NCBI RefSeq assembly: GCF_900105045.1
Contig: NZ_LT629739.1
Coordinates: 2,914,001 to 2,978,000 of the forward strand
Reading direction: 5' to 3'
DNA length: 64,000 bases
From: Brevibacterium picturae
GTDB lineage: Bacteria > Actinomycetota > Actinomycetes > Actinomycetales > Brevibacteriaceae
Under the pieces are notes generated by a model. It saw only the letters and a program-made list of their open reading frames with translations. It ran no database searches and had not been told where the DNA came from. The translations under genes were made by a program, and so were the position numbers. Below, one piece after another: positions 26,452 through 34,819 of this stretch (its first letter is position 1; every line of letters starts with the position of its first letter).

Positions 26452-26592
26452 GCCTCCAGCTTCGTCGCCGGCGGCGCCCGGCACATCGGACCGGGGGATG
26501 GTCTTGCCCCTGCCGCCGACCGACCGCAGGCGTGGCAGGTCATACCAGGGGATGACCTCCTCGGCGCCGGGGATGACCTCGGCGGTGGCGAA

Positions 26593-27378
26593 TCAGCCGG
26601 GCGAACCGACGAGGCCGGATTCGTAGGCGAGGATGACGGCCTGGACTCGGTCGCGGGCCTCGAGTTTCATGAGGATGCGTCCGACGTGGGTCTTCACGGT
26701 CGGTTGGGCGAGGAAGAGCTCGTCACCGATCTCGGTGTTGCTCAGCCCGGAGGCGATGAGGGTGAGGACCTCTCGCTCCCGCGGCGTCAGTGACTCCAGG
26801 CGCTGTGCGGCCTCGTCGAGCAGACCGGACGCGGACGGGCTCTCTGCCGGCTGCTGTGCCGATGGCGTGGCCCGTTCGGAAAGATCGCCATCGCCGAGGT
26901 GGGGGAGCAGCTGTCTGTCGAGCAGTCTGCGGGTCGTGCTCGGAGCGATGACCGCTCCGCCGTCGATGACGGTGCGGATCGATTCGAGGAGCATCTCAGG
27001 CATGGTGTCTTTGAGGAGGAAGCCGGAGGCGCCGCAGCGGAGGGCCCGCAAGGCGTATTCGTCCTCGTCGAATGTCGTCAGCACGATGATCTTGGGAGTC
27101 CGGATCTGCCCGGCATCGGCCAGGGCGAGGAGCTGCTCGGTGGCGGCGATGCCGTCCACGCGCGGCATGCGCACATCCATGAGCACGACGTCGGGTTCCA
27201 CGGTTCGAACTGCGGTCACTCCCTCGTCGCCGTCGGCGGCCTGTCCGGCGACGACCATGTCGGGTTGGGAGTCGATGACCATGGCGAATCCTGTGCGCAC
27301 GAGGACCTGGTCGTCGATGAGCACGATCCGCAGAGCAGCGCCCGGGTTCGTCTGCATCTGGGTCTCAGGCGGGGTCAT
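26593..27378 (-). CDS. LuxR/NarL-type response regulator
   Basis: Two-component regulator of 261 residues. The receiver domain has LIDDQVLVRTGFAMVID with the acidic pair, the phosphorylation Asp in DVVLMDVRMPRVDGI (about residue 65), Thr in IIVLTTFD and Lys in GFLLKDTMPE. A linker of about 45 residues (ERATPSAQQPAE and on) is longer than usual. The C-terminal LuxR helix-turn-helix is LTPREREVLTLIASGLSNTEIGDELFLAQPTVKTHVGRILMKLEARDR. Its start overlaps the kinase stop by 4 bases. The likely target is the ABC exporter immediately downstream. Confidence 0.94.
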   Translation of the reverse strand: MTPPETQMQTNPGAALRIVLIDDQVLVRTGFAMVIDSQPDMVVAGQAADGDEGVTAVRTVEPDVVLMDVRMPRVDGIAATEQLLALADAGQIRTPKIIVLTTFDEDEYALRALRCGASGFLLKDTMPEMLLESIRTVIDGGAVIAPSTTRRLLDRQLLPHLGDGDLSERATPSAQQPAESPSASGLLDEAAQRLESLTPREREVLTLIASGLSNTEIGDELFLAQPTVKTHVGRILMKLEARDRVQAVILAYESGLVGSPG

Positions 27379-28907
27379 CGGCCTGCCCGGGAGTCGGTGC
27401 CTGCGGTGCCGGCCGCCGGGGCAGGGCCGTCGGCGGTGATGCCGTTCGTCCCCGCCGATGTGTGGTGCGAATCGTCCGCCTCGGTGCCCTTGCGCAGGGG
27501 GAAGCGAGCCTCGACGACGAAGCCGGTGGCAGTGCCGAATGCGCTTCCGGTGACGCTTTCCGAGGACAGACCGGCGTCACGTCCGGCGCGCGGCCGATTC
27601 GCATCGGGCAGTCCCGTGGAGCGGATGGGGCGCGCCGTGAGGGTGCCGCCGTAGAGAGCGGCTCGCTCCTTCATGCCGGTGATGCCGTTGCCGCGGGAGC
27701 GCAGCTGCGTGGAGTCGGAGGTTTCGGCGTCGGGGGTCTGCCCGGCTCCGTCATCGCTGATCCTGGCGACGAATTCCCGCGTTTCGATGTGCAGCGACAC
27801 ATGGGCGCGAGCGATGCTGCCGGCGTGCTTGAGCACATTGGTCAACGCCTCTTGGACGATGCGGTACACCGCCAGGCCGGCGCCGTCGGGCAGCGTGGTG
27901 TCGTCGACTTCGTCGATGCCGCCGATGGACACGGGCAGACCGGCGGAACGGATGTCGTCGATGAGTCGTCTGATGTCGGCGACGCCGGGCAGCGGCGCGG
28001 CGCGGCGGTTGTCCTCGTCGTCGGTGCGGAGGAAGCCCAGCAGCGACCGGGTCTGTTCGAGTGCTTCTCTGCCTGTGCGGGAGATCGTCTCGAGCGCCCC
28101 GACCGCCGCCTGGGGGTTCGCTGACGCTGCGTAGCGTCCGCCGTCAGCCTGAGCGATGACGACGGAGAGCGAGTGGGCGATGACGTCGTGCATCTCCCGA
28201 GCGATGCGCATCCGTTCGGCATCGGTGGCCAGACGCGTCTCGGATTCGCGTTCATGTTCGAGCAGGCGGTTGCGTTCCCGGATCCCTTCGATCTCACGCC
28301 GCCTGCGGTAGCCGACTCCGCCGAGCAGCCAGGCGGTGAGCACGATCGACGCGCAGAGGGCGACGACGGTGAACATGAGCAAATACTCGCCGAAGTCCAT
28401 GGGCCGCGCATCCGGTCCGACCGTCGACTGCAGTGAGACGAGGTAGAACCACAGGCCGAGCAGGCACGCTCCGCCCAATCCGAGGCCGAGCACGATCTGG
28501 CCGTGGCGGCGCGTGCCCCAGGCCGTCGTCGAGTAGATCGTCAACGGCACGGCGATGATGCCGATCGTGGGGCCGAGCATCGTGAGTATGCTGAGCAGGC
28601 AGGCGAGGGCGATGAGCATCGAACTGAACAGCGGTGCTGTGCGCCGCAGAGCCAATGGGAGCGTCTGGAGCAGGACGATGGCGACTTGGAAGAAGGTCGG
28701 CAGTGCCGTGAACGTGGGCGTATCGGCACTGGCCAGAAGAGTCACGACGGCGATGTAGGCCAGCGGGAGCACCCAGATCAGCGCATCGGCCACCCAGGGG
28801 TGCGCGGCGAGCAGCCTGCGTGCGCGGTGGAGACGACTGTCAGGGTCCGTCGGGGGTGCGGCCTGCTGGCCACCTGCGGCGGAGTGTCGGTCGTTCATGG
28901 GGCTCAT
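27375..28907 (-). CDS. Sensor histidine kinase, HisKA_3 (NarL-partner) family
   Basis: Membrane kinase of 510 residues. Five or six hydrophobic helices in the first 200 residues lie without a large external loop, so the signal is probably sensed in or at the membrane. The dimerisation/phosphoacceptor motif is MRIAREMHDVIAHSLSVVIAQADG, and the ATPase part has YRIVQEALTNVLKHAG (N box) and GNGITGMKERAALYGG (G box). An insertion of about 45 residues lies between the G box and the final strand GFVVEARFPL, followed by a low-complexity tail. It forms an overlapping pair with the response regulator. Short external loops are typical of kinases that watch an adjacent ABC transporter. Confidence 0.93.
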   Translation of the reverse strand: MSPMNDRHSAAGGQQAAPPTDPDSRLHRARRLLAAHPWVADALIWVLPLAYIAVVTLLASADTPTFTALPTFFQVAIVLLQTLPLALRRTAPLFSSMLIALACLLSILTMLGPTIGIIAVPLTIYSTTAWGTRRHGQIVLGLGLGGACLLGLWFYLVSLQSTVGPDARPMDFGEYLLMFTVVALCASIVLTAWLLGGVGYRRRREIEGIRERNRLLEHERESETRLATDAERMRIAREMHDVIAHSLSVVIAQADGGRYAASANPQAAVGALETISRTGREALEQTRSLLGFLRTDDEDNRRAAPLPGVADIRRLIDDIRSAGLPVSIGGIDEVDDTTLPDGAGLAVYRIVQEALTNVLKHAGSIARAHVSLHIETREFVARISDDGAGQTPDAETSDSTQLRSRGNGITGMKERAALYGGTLTARPIRSTGLPDANRPRAGRDAGLSSESVTGSAFGTATGFVVEARFPLRKGTEADDSHHTSAGTNGITADGPAPAAGTAGTDSRAGR

Positions 28908-29028
28908 GCTAGTGCGAAGGCGAACCGACGCGCATCATACCCAGGGCTGATCGGTCGGCAAGGCGTCGGCGGCGATGAGCCATCAGAGTTCGAAGGCCGC
29001 GATGAGCTCGGCGAGATCGGCGATGTGC

Positions 29029-29058
29029 TTGGTCGGGGTTCTGCGGCACCGGTAGAAT
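29029..29058 (+). promoter_or_regulatory. Putative promoter of the DrrAB-type ABC operon
   Basis: TTGGTC (29029-29034), an 18-base spacer and TAGAAT (29053-29058) form a reasonable housekeeping promoter. It would give a leader of about 70 bases before the GTG at 29137. The gap to the divergent kinase gene is about 230 bases in total. Confidence 0.4.
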
Positions 29059-29136
29059 GTGAGCTGAGCCACTGAGTGTCTCGCCGACACCGAGGTGGCG
29101 TCCGTCTGCTGTCGAACACCCGAGCGGGAGGTAGCC

Positions 29137-30171
29137 GTGGCCCCAGAGACGGCCGTGCGCGCAGAGTTGGCCGTCGAAGCCACCGGTCTCGTCAAGCACT
29201 TCAAAGACGTCAGGGCCGTCGACGGTGTGGATCTGCGCGTGCCCGCGGGTTCGGTCTACGGTGTCCTCGGGCCCAACGGTGCGGGCAAGACCACAGTGGT
29301 GCGGATGCTGGCAACGCTGCTGAGACCGGACGCCGGCACCGCGCGGGTGCTCGGTTATGACATCGTCGCCGATGCCGACGATGTCAGATTCAACGTCGGG
29401 CTGACCGGACAGTTCGCCTCGGTGGACGAGGACCTCACCGGGTCTGAGAACATCAGACTGCTGGCTCGCATGTACGGGTTCACCGGAGGTGAGGCACGCG
29501 AACGTGCCTCGGGTCTGCTGGAGGCCTTCGAGCTGCGCGAGGCGGCGGACAAGCCGGTCAAGTCCTATTCCGGAGGGATGCGTCGGCGCATCGACCTGGC
29601 GGCGAGCCTCGTGATGAGCCCGAAGGTGCTCTTCCTCGACGAGCCGACCACCGGGCTCGACCCCCGCAGCCGAAACCAGGTCTGGGACATCGTCCGTCTG
29701 CTGGTGTCCGAGGGTGCCACGGTGCTGCTGACCACCCAATACCTCGAGGAGGCCGATCAGCTGGCCGACCGCATCGCGGTGATCGACCAGGGCAAGGTGA
29801 TCGCCGAGGGCACGGCCCCGCAGCTGAAGACCTCCGTCGGCGCCGGAAGCGTTCACCTCCGGCTCGCCGATGCCGGGCAGCGGGAGGCAGCGGCAGGAGT
29901 CATCGACCGGATCGTCGGTGATGAGATCACCCGCCCCACCGACCCGTACACGCTCACGGCCCGCATCCCGCAGGGGATGGAGGATCGGGCGGCGCGACTG
30001 CTGTCGCAGATGAACGAGGCCGGAATCTCCGTGCCGGAGTTCTCGCTGGGACAGCCCAGCCTCGACGAGGTCTTTCTCGCACTCACCGGCACCATGGCCG
30101 GCGGTGACGGTGCACGGCCGGACGAGCAGCAGACCGAGGGGGTGGCCGATGACGACGTCGAACATCGGTGA
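29137..30171 (+). CDS. ABC transporter ATP-binding protein, DrrA (drug/lipid exporter) type
   Basis: ATPase subunit of 344 residues. Walker [10 protein letters not shown], DrrA-type [18 protein letters not shown] after it, signature [15 protein letters not shown], and Walker [21 protein letters not shown] are all present. The C-terminal 110 residues (from [10 protein letters not shown]) are the DrrA regulatory domain and end [12 protein letters not shown]. The GTG at 29137 follows GGGAGG with good spacing. Its 3' end overlaps the permease gene by 23 bases. The pair probably exports a hydrophobic drug, pigment or lipid; in characterised relatives it confers daunorubicin self-resistance. Confidence 0.93.
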   Translation: MAPETAVRAELAVEATGLVKHFKDVRAVDGVDLRVPAGSVYGVLGPNGAGKTTVVRMLATLLRPDAGTARVLGYDIVADADDVRFNVGLTGQFASVDEDLTGSENIRLLARMYGFTGGEARERASGLLEAFELREAADKPVKSYSGGMRRRIDLAASLVMSPKVLFLDEPTTGLDPRSRNQVWDIVRLLVSEGATVLLTTQYLEEADQLADRIAVIDQGKVIAEGTAPQLKTSVGAGSVHLRLADAGQREAAAGVIDRIVGDEITRPTDPYTLTARIPQGMEDRAARLLSQMNEAGISVPEFSLGQPSLDEVFLALTGTMAGGDGARPDEQQTEGVADDDVEHR

Positions 30172-30979
30172 CGACGATCGACTGCGCAGGGTCATCCGAG
30201 TCGACCGGCGGCCCAAACGGCCCTCGGCGCCGGCGGTGACGCTGACATTCACCCATCGGGCGCTGCTGAAGATCAAACATGTGCCCGAGCAGCTGATGGA
30301 CGTCACCCTCACACCGGTGATCTTCACCCTGATGTTCGTCTATCTCTTCGGCGGTGCCATCGCCGGCGACCCGCAGACCTATGTGCAGTTCCTGCTGCCG
30401 GGCATCCTCGTGCAGTCAGTGCTCCTGATCACCGTCTACACCGGATTCACGATCAACACCGACATCACGAAGGGCGTGTTCGACCGGTTCCGGTCACTGC
30501 CGATCTGGCGACCGGCCCCGATCGTCGGAGCACTGCTCGGCGACAGCGTGCGGTACACCGTGGCCTCGATCATCACCATCGGCCTCGGACTGCTCCTCGG
30601 ATTCCGGCCCGAAGGCGGTGTGCTCGGAGTCGTGCTGGCCATCGTGCTCCTGCTCATCTTCGCCTTCTCCCTGAGCTGGATCTTCACGATCCTCGGTCTG
30701 CTGATGCGGACCCCGAACGCTGTCATGGGAGTCTCCATGCTGATCTTGATGCCCTTGACCTTCGCATCCAACATCTTCGTCGACCCTGAAACCATGCCGT
30801 CGGGCCTCCAGACCTGGGCTCAGAGCATCAACCCCGTCTCGTATCTGGTCACCGGGGTGCGGGAGCTGATGTACGGCACCGCCACGTTCGGTGACATCGC
30901 CTGGGTGCTCATCGTCTCGGCGAGCCTGACAGCGGTGCTGGCCCCGATCACGATGCGCCTGTATCGCACGAGGACTTGA
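30149..30979 (+). CDS. ABC-2 type permease, DrrB type
   Basis: Membrane partner of the DrrA-like ATPase, 276 residues and six helices. The pattern [35 protein letters not shown] at the first helix, [25 protein letters not shown] in the loop, and [35 protein letters not shown] near the end are characteristic of DrrB. ATG 30149 has GAGGGGG upstream and lies inside the end of the ATPase gene, so the two are translationally coupled. The 87-base convergent gap after it holds GCGCGAGC and GCTCGCGC 42 bases apart, a weak possible stem. Confidence 0.93.
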   Translation: MTTSNIGDDDRLRRVIRVDRRPKRPSAPAVTLTFTHRALLKIKHVPEQLMDVTLTPVIFTLMFVYLFGGAIAGDPQTYVQFLLPGILVQSVLLITVYTGFTINTDITKGVFDRFRSLPIWRPAPIVGALLGDSVRYTVASIITIGLGLLLGFRPEGGVLGVVLAIVLLLIFAFSLSWIFTILGLLMRTPNAVMGVSMLILMPLTFASNIFVDPETMPSGLQTWAQSINPVSYLVTGVRELMYGTATFGDIAWVLIVSASLTAVLAPITMRLYRTRT

Positions 30980-31066
30980 GGGTCGCGCCGACGATGAGAG
31001 CGGTGGCGCGAGCCCGAGCAGCGCAGGGCGAGGCATGGTCCCCGCCGCCGGTAGCGCTCGCGCAGG

Positions 31067-31579
31067 TCACCGCGTCGAGGAATCCGCTGCCGTCGCCGAG
31101 GCGGTTCGGCGTTTCTGAACCCGGGCGAGAACGAGCAGACAGGCTGCATTGCTCAGCAGGATCGCTGTGCCGATGAGGCAGATGGTGATGTCGAGGATGC
31201 CTGCATGGGAGTGCTCCGGCGGATCGGAGAAACCCGGAGCCGTCCAGAGAAGAGTGCCGATCGACAGGGTGAGGACCGCTGTCGCGACGAGTCCGACGAC
31301 GCCGAGCACCTCGACGGCGGCGAGGGTGAGCAGCGCGACGATGGCGAGGAAGATGATCACGGCCATGATGTCGTAGCTGTGCCCGGTTCGGGTTGCCTCC
31401 TGCCACAGGCTGCCGTACTGCGTCGACTCCCCGGGATCCGACTTGTAGTACGGGAAGAAGGTGAGTACGAAAGTCAGTACGGCCAGCGGGGAGTAGAAAC
31501 GGGCGAAACCCGCCGTGATCTGACGCCTGCGCTTGTCGAGATCGGTGGAGATCTCATGGGAAATGGCCTGAGATGTCAT
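31067..31579 (-). CDS. Hypothetical four-helix membrane protein
   Basis: A 170-residue protein I cannot assign. It has a soluble N-terminus (HEISTDLDKRRRQITAGFARF) and four hydrophobic helices: YSPLAVLTFVLTFFPYY, AVIIFLAIVALLTLAAVEVLG, LVATAVLTLSIGTLLWTAPG, and ITICLIGTAILLSNAACLLVL. A basic tail follows. ATG 31579 is preferred because upstream residues in the longer frame (to 31828) look random and overlap the divergent gene. It is divergent from another unknown membrane protein gene at 31771. Confidence 0.6.
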   Translation of the reverse strand: MTSQAISHEISTDLDKRRRQITAGFARFYSPLAVLTFVLTFFPYYKSDPGESTQYGSLWQEATRTGHSYDIMAVIIFLAIVALLTLAAVEVLGVVGLVATAVLTLSIGTLLWTAPGFSDPPEHSHAGILDITICLIGTAILLSNAACLLVLARVQKRRTASATAADSSTR

Positions 31580-31770
31580 CGACTGCTCGCTCCCTTCGTC
31601 CGCGCTCCTGGTGGATCCAGTGTCCGGCGCCCGGTGCCGCAGAGACAAGCTGCTGACGATCCTCAGGCGGATGCCCGCGAACGGGAGGGCCGGCTGTGAT
31701 TTCGCGGGCACGGACGGTGATGGCCGTTCGTGCATGGACATCGTGGCGAGGTGCTGAACACACTGTGACC

Positions 31771-32223
31771 ATGTCTGACTCCGAAGAGGACCCGTCGGAT
31801 GACCCGACGCATTCCGAGGTGGCCCCATCTGCCGGGCCGAGGCGTGGGAGCGCTGCGCGCGAGGCCAGGAGCGCGGCGGCGTTCGCGTGGTTCCTGGGCC
31901 TCGTCGCCGCGCTCCTGCTTGTCCTGCCCACTCTTGGCAGTCTCGGCGCCGACGCCAGCAGTTACGGAGGCGAGCATTTCATCTGCTTCCCGGCCGTCGG
32001 ACCGACGACCGGCTACCCGGTGAATCTATGGGAGGAGCACAGAACCGACCCCTCGGATGTCGCTGTCGGTGCCGAGCAGAAGGCCCGACTGACGCGAAGC
32101 GAGGCGGAATCGACCTTCGAGGTCGCAGTCTGCGGCGAGCAGCGTTCGCGCCGAGTCGCATGGGCGCTCATTCTCGCGGTGCCGGCGCTTCTCGCGGGTC
32201 TCTCGGCACGCGAGAAGCGCTGA
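31771..32223 (+). CDS. Hypothetical two-helix membrane protein
   Basis: A 150-residue protein I cannot assign. An acidic start (MSDSEEDPSDDPTHSE) leads to a helix (AFAWFLGLVAALLLVLPTLGSL). A loop of about 70 residues with two Cys (FICFPAVG; FEVAVCGEQ), probably outside the membrane and able to form a disulfide, comes next. The final helix is AWALILAVPALLAGL, with a short basic tail. ATG 31771 or the GTG two codons earlier may be used; no strong ribosome site is seen. It is divergent from the four-helix protein gene. Confidence 0.55.
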   Translation: MSDSEEDPSDDPTHSEVAPSAGPRRGSAAREARSAAAFAWFLGLVAALLLVLPTLGSLGADASSYGGEHFICFPAVGPTTGYPVNLWEEHRTDPSDVAVGAEQKARLTRSEAESTFEVAVCGEQRSRRVAWALILAVPALLAGLSAREKR

Positions 32224-32340
32224 CAGTCGGTCTCGGGGCGGATGCTGCTCGGCGACCGCACGGCTCTCGGCGGAACGCCATCCGGGCTTGGTCTTCTTGC
32301 GGAGAAGAGAACACGGTCGAGTGCTTCCCGGACTCTGGAC

Positions 32341-32907
32341 TCAGAACCCGTACGAGGCCTCCTTCTCCTCCCTCATCGAGGCATAGGTTCGCGTGAGGAC
32401 GAGCGTGTCCTCGACCAGTCTGTCGAGTCGGGCAAGGACATCGTCGTTCACGATCTGATTGCGCAGCAGATCCTTCTCCTCGACGAACACATAGGGGTGG
32501 ACGACCTGGGCCTTCATATAGCTCAGAATCGGATGCAGCTGTTGCTGGGGGATGAGATAGTGCTTGGCCGATCCCGCGGTTGCGACCATGGCCGCAACCT
32601 TGTCGCGGAAGGCATCGACCGGCAGCAGGTCGAAGATGTTCTTCAACGTTGCCGGAATCGAGGCCTGGAAGATCGGAGTGCCGATGATGATGGCGTCGGC
32701 GTCCATGATCGTCTGTGTGACACGACCGGTGTCGCCGGTGTATTCGGTGAAGTTCCGGCCGTCGCTGAAGACCATGTCCTCTTCGGCGAGGTCGATGAGC
32801 GTGACCTCGACGTCGGGGTTCTGGGCCATCACCGCCTGGGAGACGTACTCCATGACGGTCCGGGTCTTCGTGCCCACGTTCGAGCCGGACAAAGCGACGA
32901 GTTTCAT
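32341..32907 (-). CDS. NADPH-dependent FMN reductase
   Basis: Flavodoxin-like reductase of 188 residues that would supply reduced FMN. The phosphate-binding loop is LSGSNVGTKTRTVMEYV, and IIIGTPIFQASIPATLKNIFDLLP is the SsuE/MsuE-type flavin-binding segment, followed by VATAGSAKHYLIPQQQL. It starts within the last codons of the luciferase-like monooxygenase gene (4-base overlap), so the two form a classical two-component flavin monooxygenase system. FMN reductases of this kind usually partner alkanesulfonate or aromatic monooxygenases; the true substrate here is not visible. Confidence 0.9.
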   Translation of the reverse strand: MKLVALSGSNVGTKTRTVMEYVSQAVMAQNPDVEVTLIDLAEEDMVFSDGRNFTEYTGDTGRVTQTIMDADAIIIGTPIFQASIPATLKNIFDLLPVDAFRDKVAAMVATAGSAKHYLIPQQQLHPILSYMKAQVVHPYVFVEEKDLLRNQIVNDDVLARLDRLVEDTLVLTRTYASMREEKEASYGF

Positions 32908-34043
32908 CGCGTAGCCTCCTGTGCACTGTCGTCTTCGGCGGGTGTCGCCTCGGTGGCGGTGTACTTCTTCACGGCGGGGATGACCTCTGATCCGAGGACC
33001 TCGATCTGCTTCCTCACCATGTCGTAGGGCATTCCGCCGAAGTCGATCTGGCCGAGGTAACGCTGATGGCCGAAGACCTCATGCTGGTGCAGGATCTTCT
33101 CCACGACCTGCTGCGGGCTGCCGAGGTTGACGATGCTGTGCGGGTCGACGCTCTGAGCAAAGGCCTGTTTGGGCATGCCCTGACCGTTCGTGCGCTTCAT
33201 CCCCTCGTTGATATGAGGGTAGAGCCCGCGCAGCGCCTCCTGCGAAGTCTCGGCAACATGAAGGAAGCCTGCGGTCGCGATCGGCAGGGTCGCCGGGTCG
33301 TACCCTCGGTGGCGGGCCGCCTCCCGGTAGGCGTCGACCGTCGGCCGAAACGACGAGGTGGTCCCACCCAGGTGTGCCATGACCATGGGCACTCCGGCCA
33401 GGCCGGCCTTGATCGCGCTCGTCGGGGCACCGCCCACCGCGCGCCAGATCGGAAGCGGATCCTGCGCGGGACGGGGGAGCACCTCGGCGTCGTTGAGTGG
33501 TGCACGGAACTGTCCGGTCCACGTGACTTTCTGTTCCCGATTGATGCGGTTGAGCAGATCGAACTTCTCCTCGTACAGCTCTTCGTAATCGCGCAGGTCG
33601 TAGCCGAGGAGTTCGAACAGTCCGACTCGAGAGGCCCGACCGGCGACGAGCTCGGCCCGACCGTCGGAGATGTGATCGATGGTCGAGAAGTTCTCGAACA
33701 CACGCACCGGGTCAGAGGTGCTCAGGATCGTCGAGGTGCTGCCGATGCGAATGGTGCTCGTCGCCTGGGCGATCGCGCCGAGGATGACCGCATGGGCCTG
33801 GGAGGCGAAGTACTCCTGATGGCTCTCGCCGACGCTGACGAAGTCGAAGCCGGCGTCCTCGGCCGCTTGCGCGTAGCCGATGAACTCGCGAATGCGTTCG
33901 CCCGCACCGACCCGTGAACCGTCGGCCGGATTCGGCAGATGATCGCCGAGGCTGTACATCCCGAACTGCAGTCCCTGACCTGAGGTGAACCCGAGGCGGT
34001 CCATCATGGTCGTCGAAGTGGCTTGGCCGGTCGGCTCGTTCAA
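32904..34043 (-). CDS. Luciferase-like (LLM) flavin-dependent monooxygenase
   Basis: Oxygenase of 379 residues with a TIM-barrel LLM fold. Family features are FGMYSLGDHLP at the first strand, DFVSVGESHQEYFASQAHAVILGAIAQATSTIRIGS, VRVFENFSTIDHISDGRAELVAGRAS, and PIWRAVGGAPTSAIKAGLAGVPMVMA. It uses FMNH2 from the reductase encoded next. A TTG start at 34043 follows GAGGAG at the right distance. A MarR regulator gene ends 92 bases upstream on the same strand. The most similar known roles are oxidation of alkanesulfonates, long-chain or heterocyclic compounds; I cannot choose between them. Confidence 0.9.
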   Translation of the reverse strand: MNEPTGQATSTTMMDRLGFTSGQGLQFGMYSLGDHLPNPADGSRVGAGERIREFIGYAQAAEDAGFDFVSVGESHQEYFASQAHAVILGAIAQATSTIRIGSTSTILSTSDPVRVFENFSTIDHISDGRAELVAGRASRVGLFELLGYDLRDYEELYEEKFDLLNRINREQKVTWTGQFRAPLNDAEVLPRPAQDPLPIWRAVGGAPTSAIKAGLAGVPMVMAHLGGTTSSFRPTVDAYREAARHRGYDPATLPIATAGFLHVAETSQEALRGLYPHINEGMKRTNGQGMPKQAFAQSVDPHSIVNLGSPQQVVEKILHQHEVFGHQRYLGQIDFGGMPYDMVRKQIEVLGSEVIPAVKKYTATEATPAEDDSAQEATR

Positions 34044-34135
34044 TCGTTCTCCTCAGTCACGCAGATGTCGATACGGGGATCGACTCCGAATATTGTCGTT
34101 TGCCATGTCAACTGATGACGGCGGAGAAAAATTCC

Positions 34136-34585
34136 CTAGAAGCGTTCCTCATCCGCGCGGCGCGCGAGGCTGTTCTCGTAGAGCTTCTTCATCAGTGCGT
34201 GCAGCTCCGTCTGTTCGTCCTCATCGAGGACCTCGTCGAAGAGTGAGGCCTGCTGCTCGAGTTGTGAGGGATAGGCCCATTCCAGGAGCTCGGCGCCCTC
34301 ATCGGTGAGTGAGATGTGTTTGGTCTTCCAGTCCTGCTGCCGGGAGATGAGGCCGGCGTCCTCGAGTCGGGTGAGCATGCGGGAGATGCCGCCGCCGGTG
34401 ACGGTCAGGCCGCGGGCCAGATCGGTCTGAGTGATCGGCTGAAAATTGCGGATGTGGGCCAGGGCCTCGAATTGGGCGAGCGTGAGACCGAATTGGCGCA
34501 GGTGGTCGTGGGAGAGCTGATTGCTGTTCTGGACAAAGCGGACCATCCGCAGCCAGATCAGCGTGCTCAGCGACAGATCCTCCAT
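34136..34585 (-). CDS. MarR-family transcriptional regulator
   Basis: Regulator of 149 residues with the winged helix TQTDLARGLTVTGGGISRMLTRLEDAGLISRQQDWKTKHISLTDEGAELL. The start is ATG 34585 (MEDLSLSTLIWLRMVRF), with GGGGG as ribosome site. An open frame continuing far upstream on this strand to 35875 is only antisense to the flavin monooxygenase gene and should not be annotated as part of this protein. It is divergent from that monooxygenase gene and lies upstream of the LLM-reductase pair, so both are candidate targets. MarR proteins usually respond to phenolic or other small aromatic ligands. Confidence 0.9.
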   Translation of the reverse strand: MEDLSLSTLIWLRMVRFVQNSNQLSHDHLRQFGLTLAQFEALAHIRNFQPITQTDLARGLTVTGGGISRMLTRLEDAGLISRQQDWKTKHISLTDEGAELLEWAYPSQLEQQASLFDEVLDEDEQTELHALMKKLYENSLARRADEERF

Positions 34586-34636
34586 GTGCCCCCAGTACTG
34601 TCGGGCCGAGCGCGTCGGCGATGTCCCTTCACCGTC

Positions 34637-34665
34637 AATGTACCGTTTGGACTCGGTGGGCCCAA
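34637..34665 (-). promoter_or_regulatory. Putative promoter of the MarR gene
   Basis: On the minus strand TTGGGC (34660-34665) and TACATT (34637-34642) are separated by exactly 17 bases, 51 bases before the MarR start codon. On the other strand TTGCGG (34759-34764) and GATACT (34784-34789), spaced 19 bases, could serve the flavin monooxygenase gene. Confidence 0.45.
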
Positions 34666-34702
34666 GCGAGTTCCCACGCCGGATAGGCCGCGAAGAGACG
34701 AC

Positions 34703-34732
34703 AGAGGCAAGGACCCGAAGATCCTTGCCTCT
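34703..34732 (+). terminator. Strong orphan hairpin followed by a T-rich stretch
   Basis: AGAGGCAAGGA (34703-34713) pairs perfectly with TCCTTGCCTCT (34722-34732) around an 8-base loop, and ATTTACTTTAT follows on the plus strand. This is the shape of an intrinsic terminator, yet no plus-strand gene ends here: the region separates two divergent genes. It may shield the monooxygenase promoter from read-through, end a small RNA, or serve as a binding site. Confidence 0.5.
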
Positions 34733-34819
34733 ATTTACTTTATAGTGCAGATGGGGGATTGCGGCAAGACCCCATATGCGAAGGATACTTGTACCTCGTG
34801 CTGAGAGAGTGGAGCTGTT

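Noticed and set aside
28909..30327. Long minus-strand frame opposite the DrrA-like gene
   Set aside because: The plus-strand frame has full ABC ATPase motifs; the opposite frame has no recognisable fold and begins inside the permease gene.
31006..31063. GCGCGAGC/GCTCGCGC inverted repeat after the DrrB gene as a terminator
   Set aside because: The loop would be 42 bases with no T-run; too weak to annotate as a separate feature.
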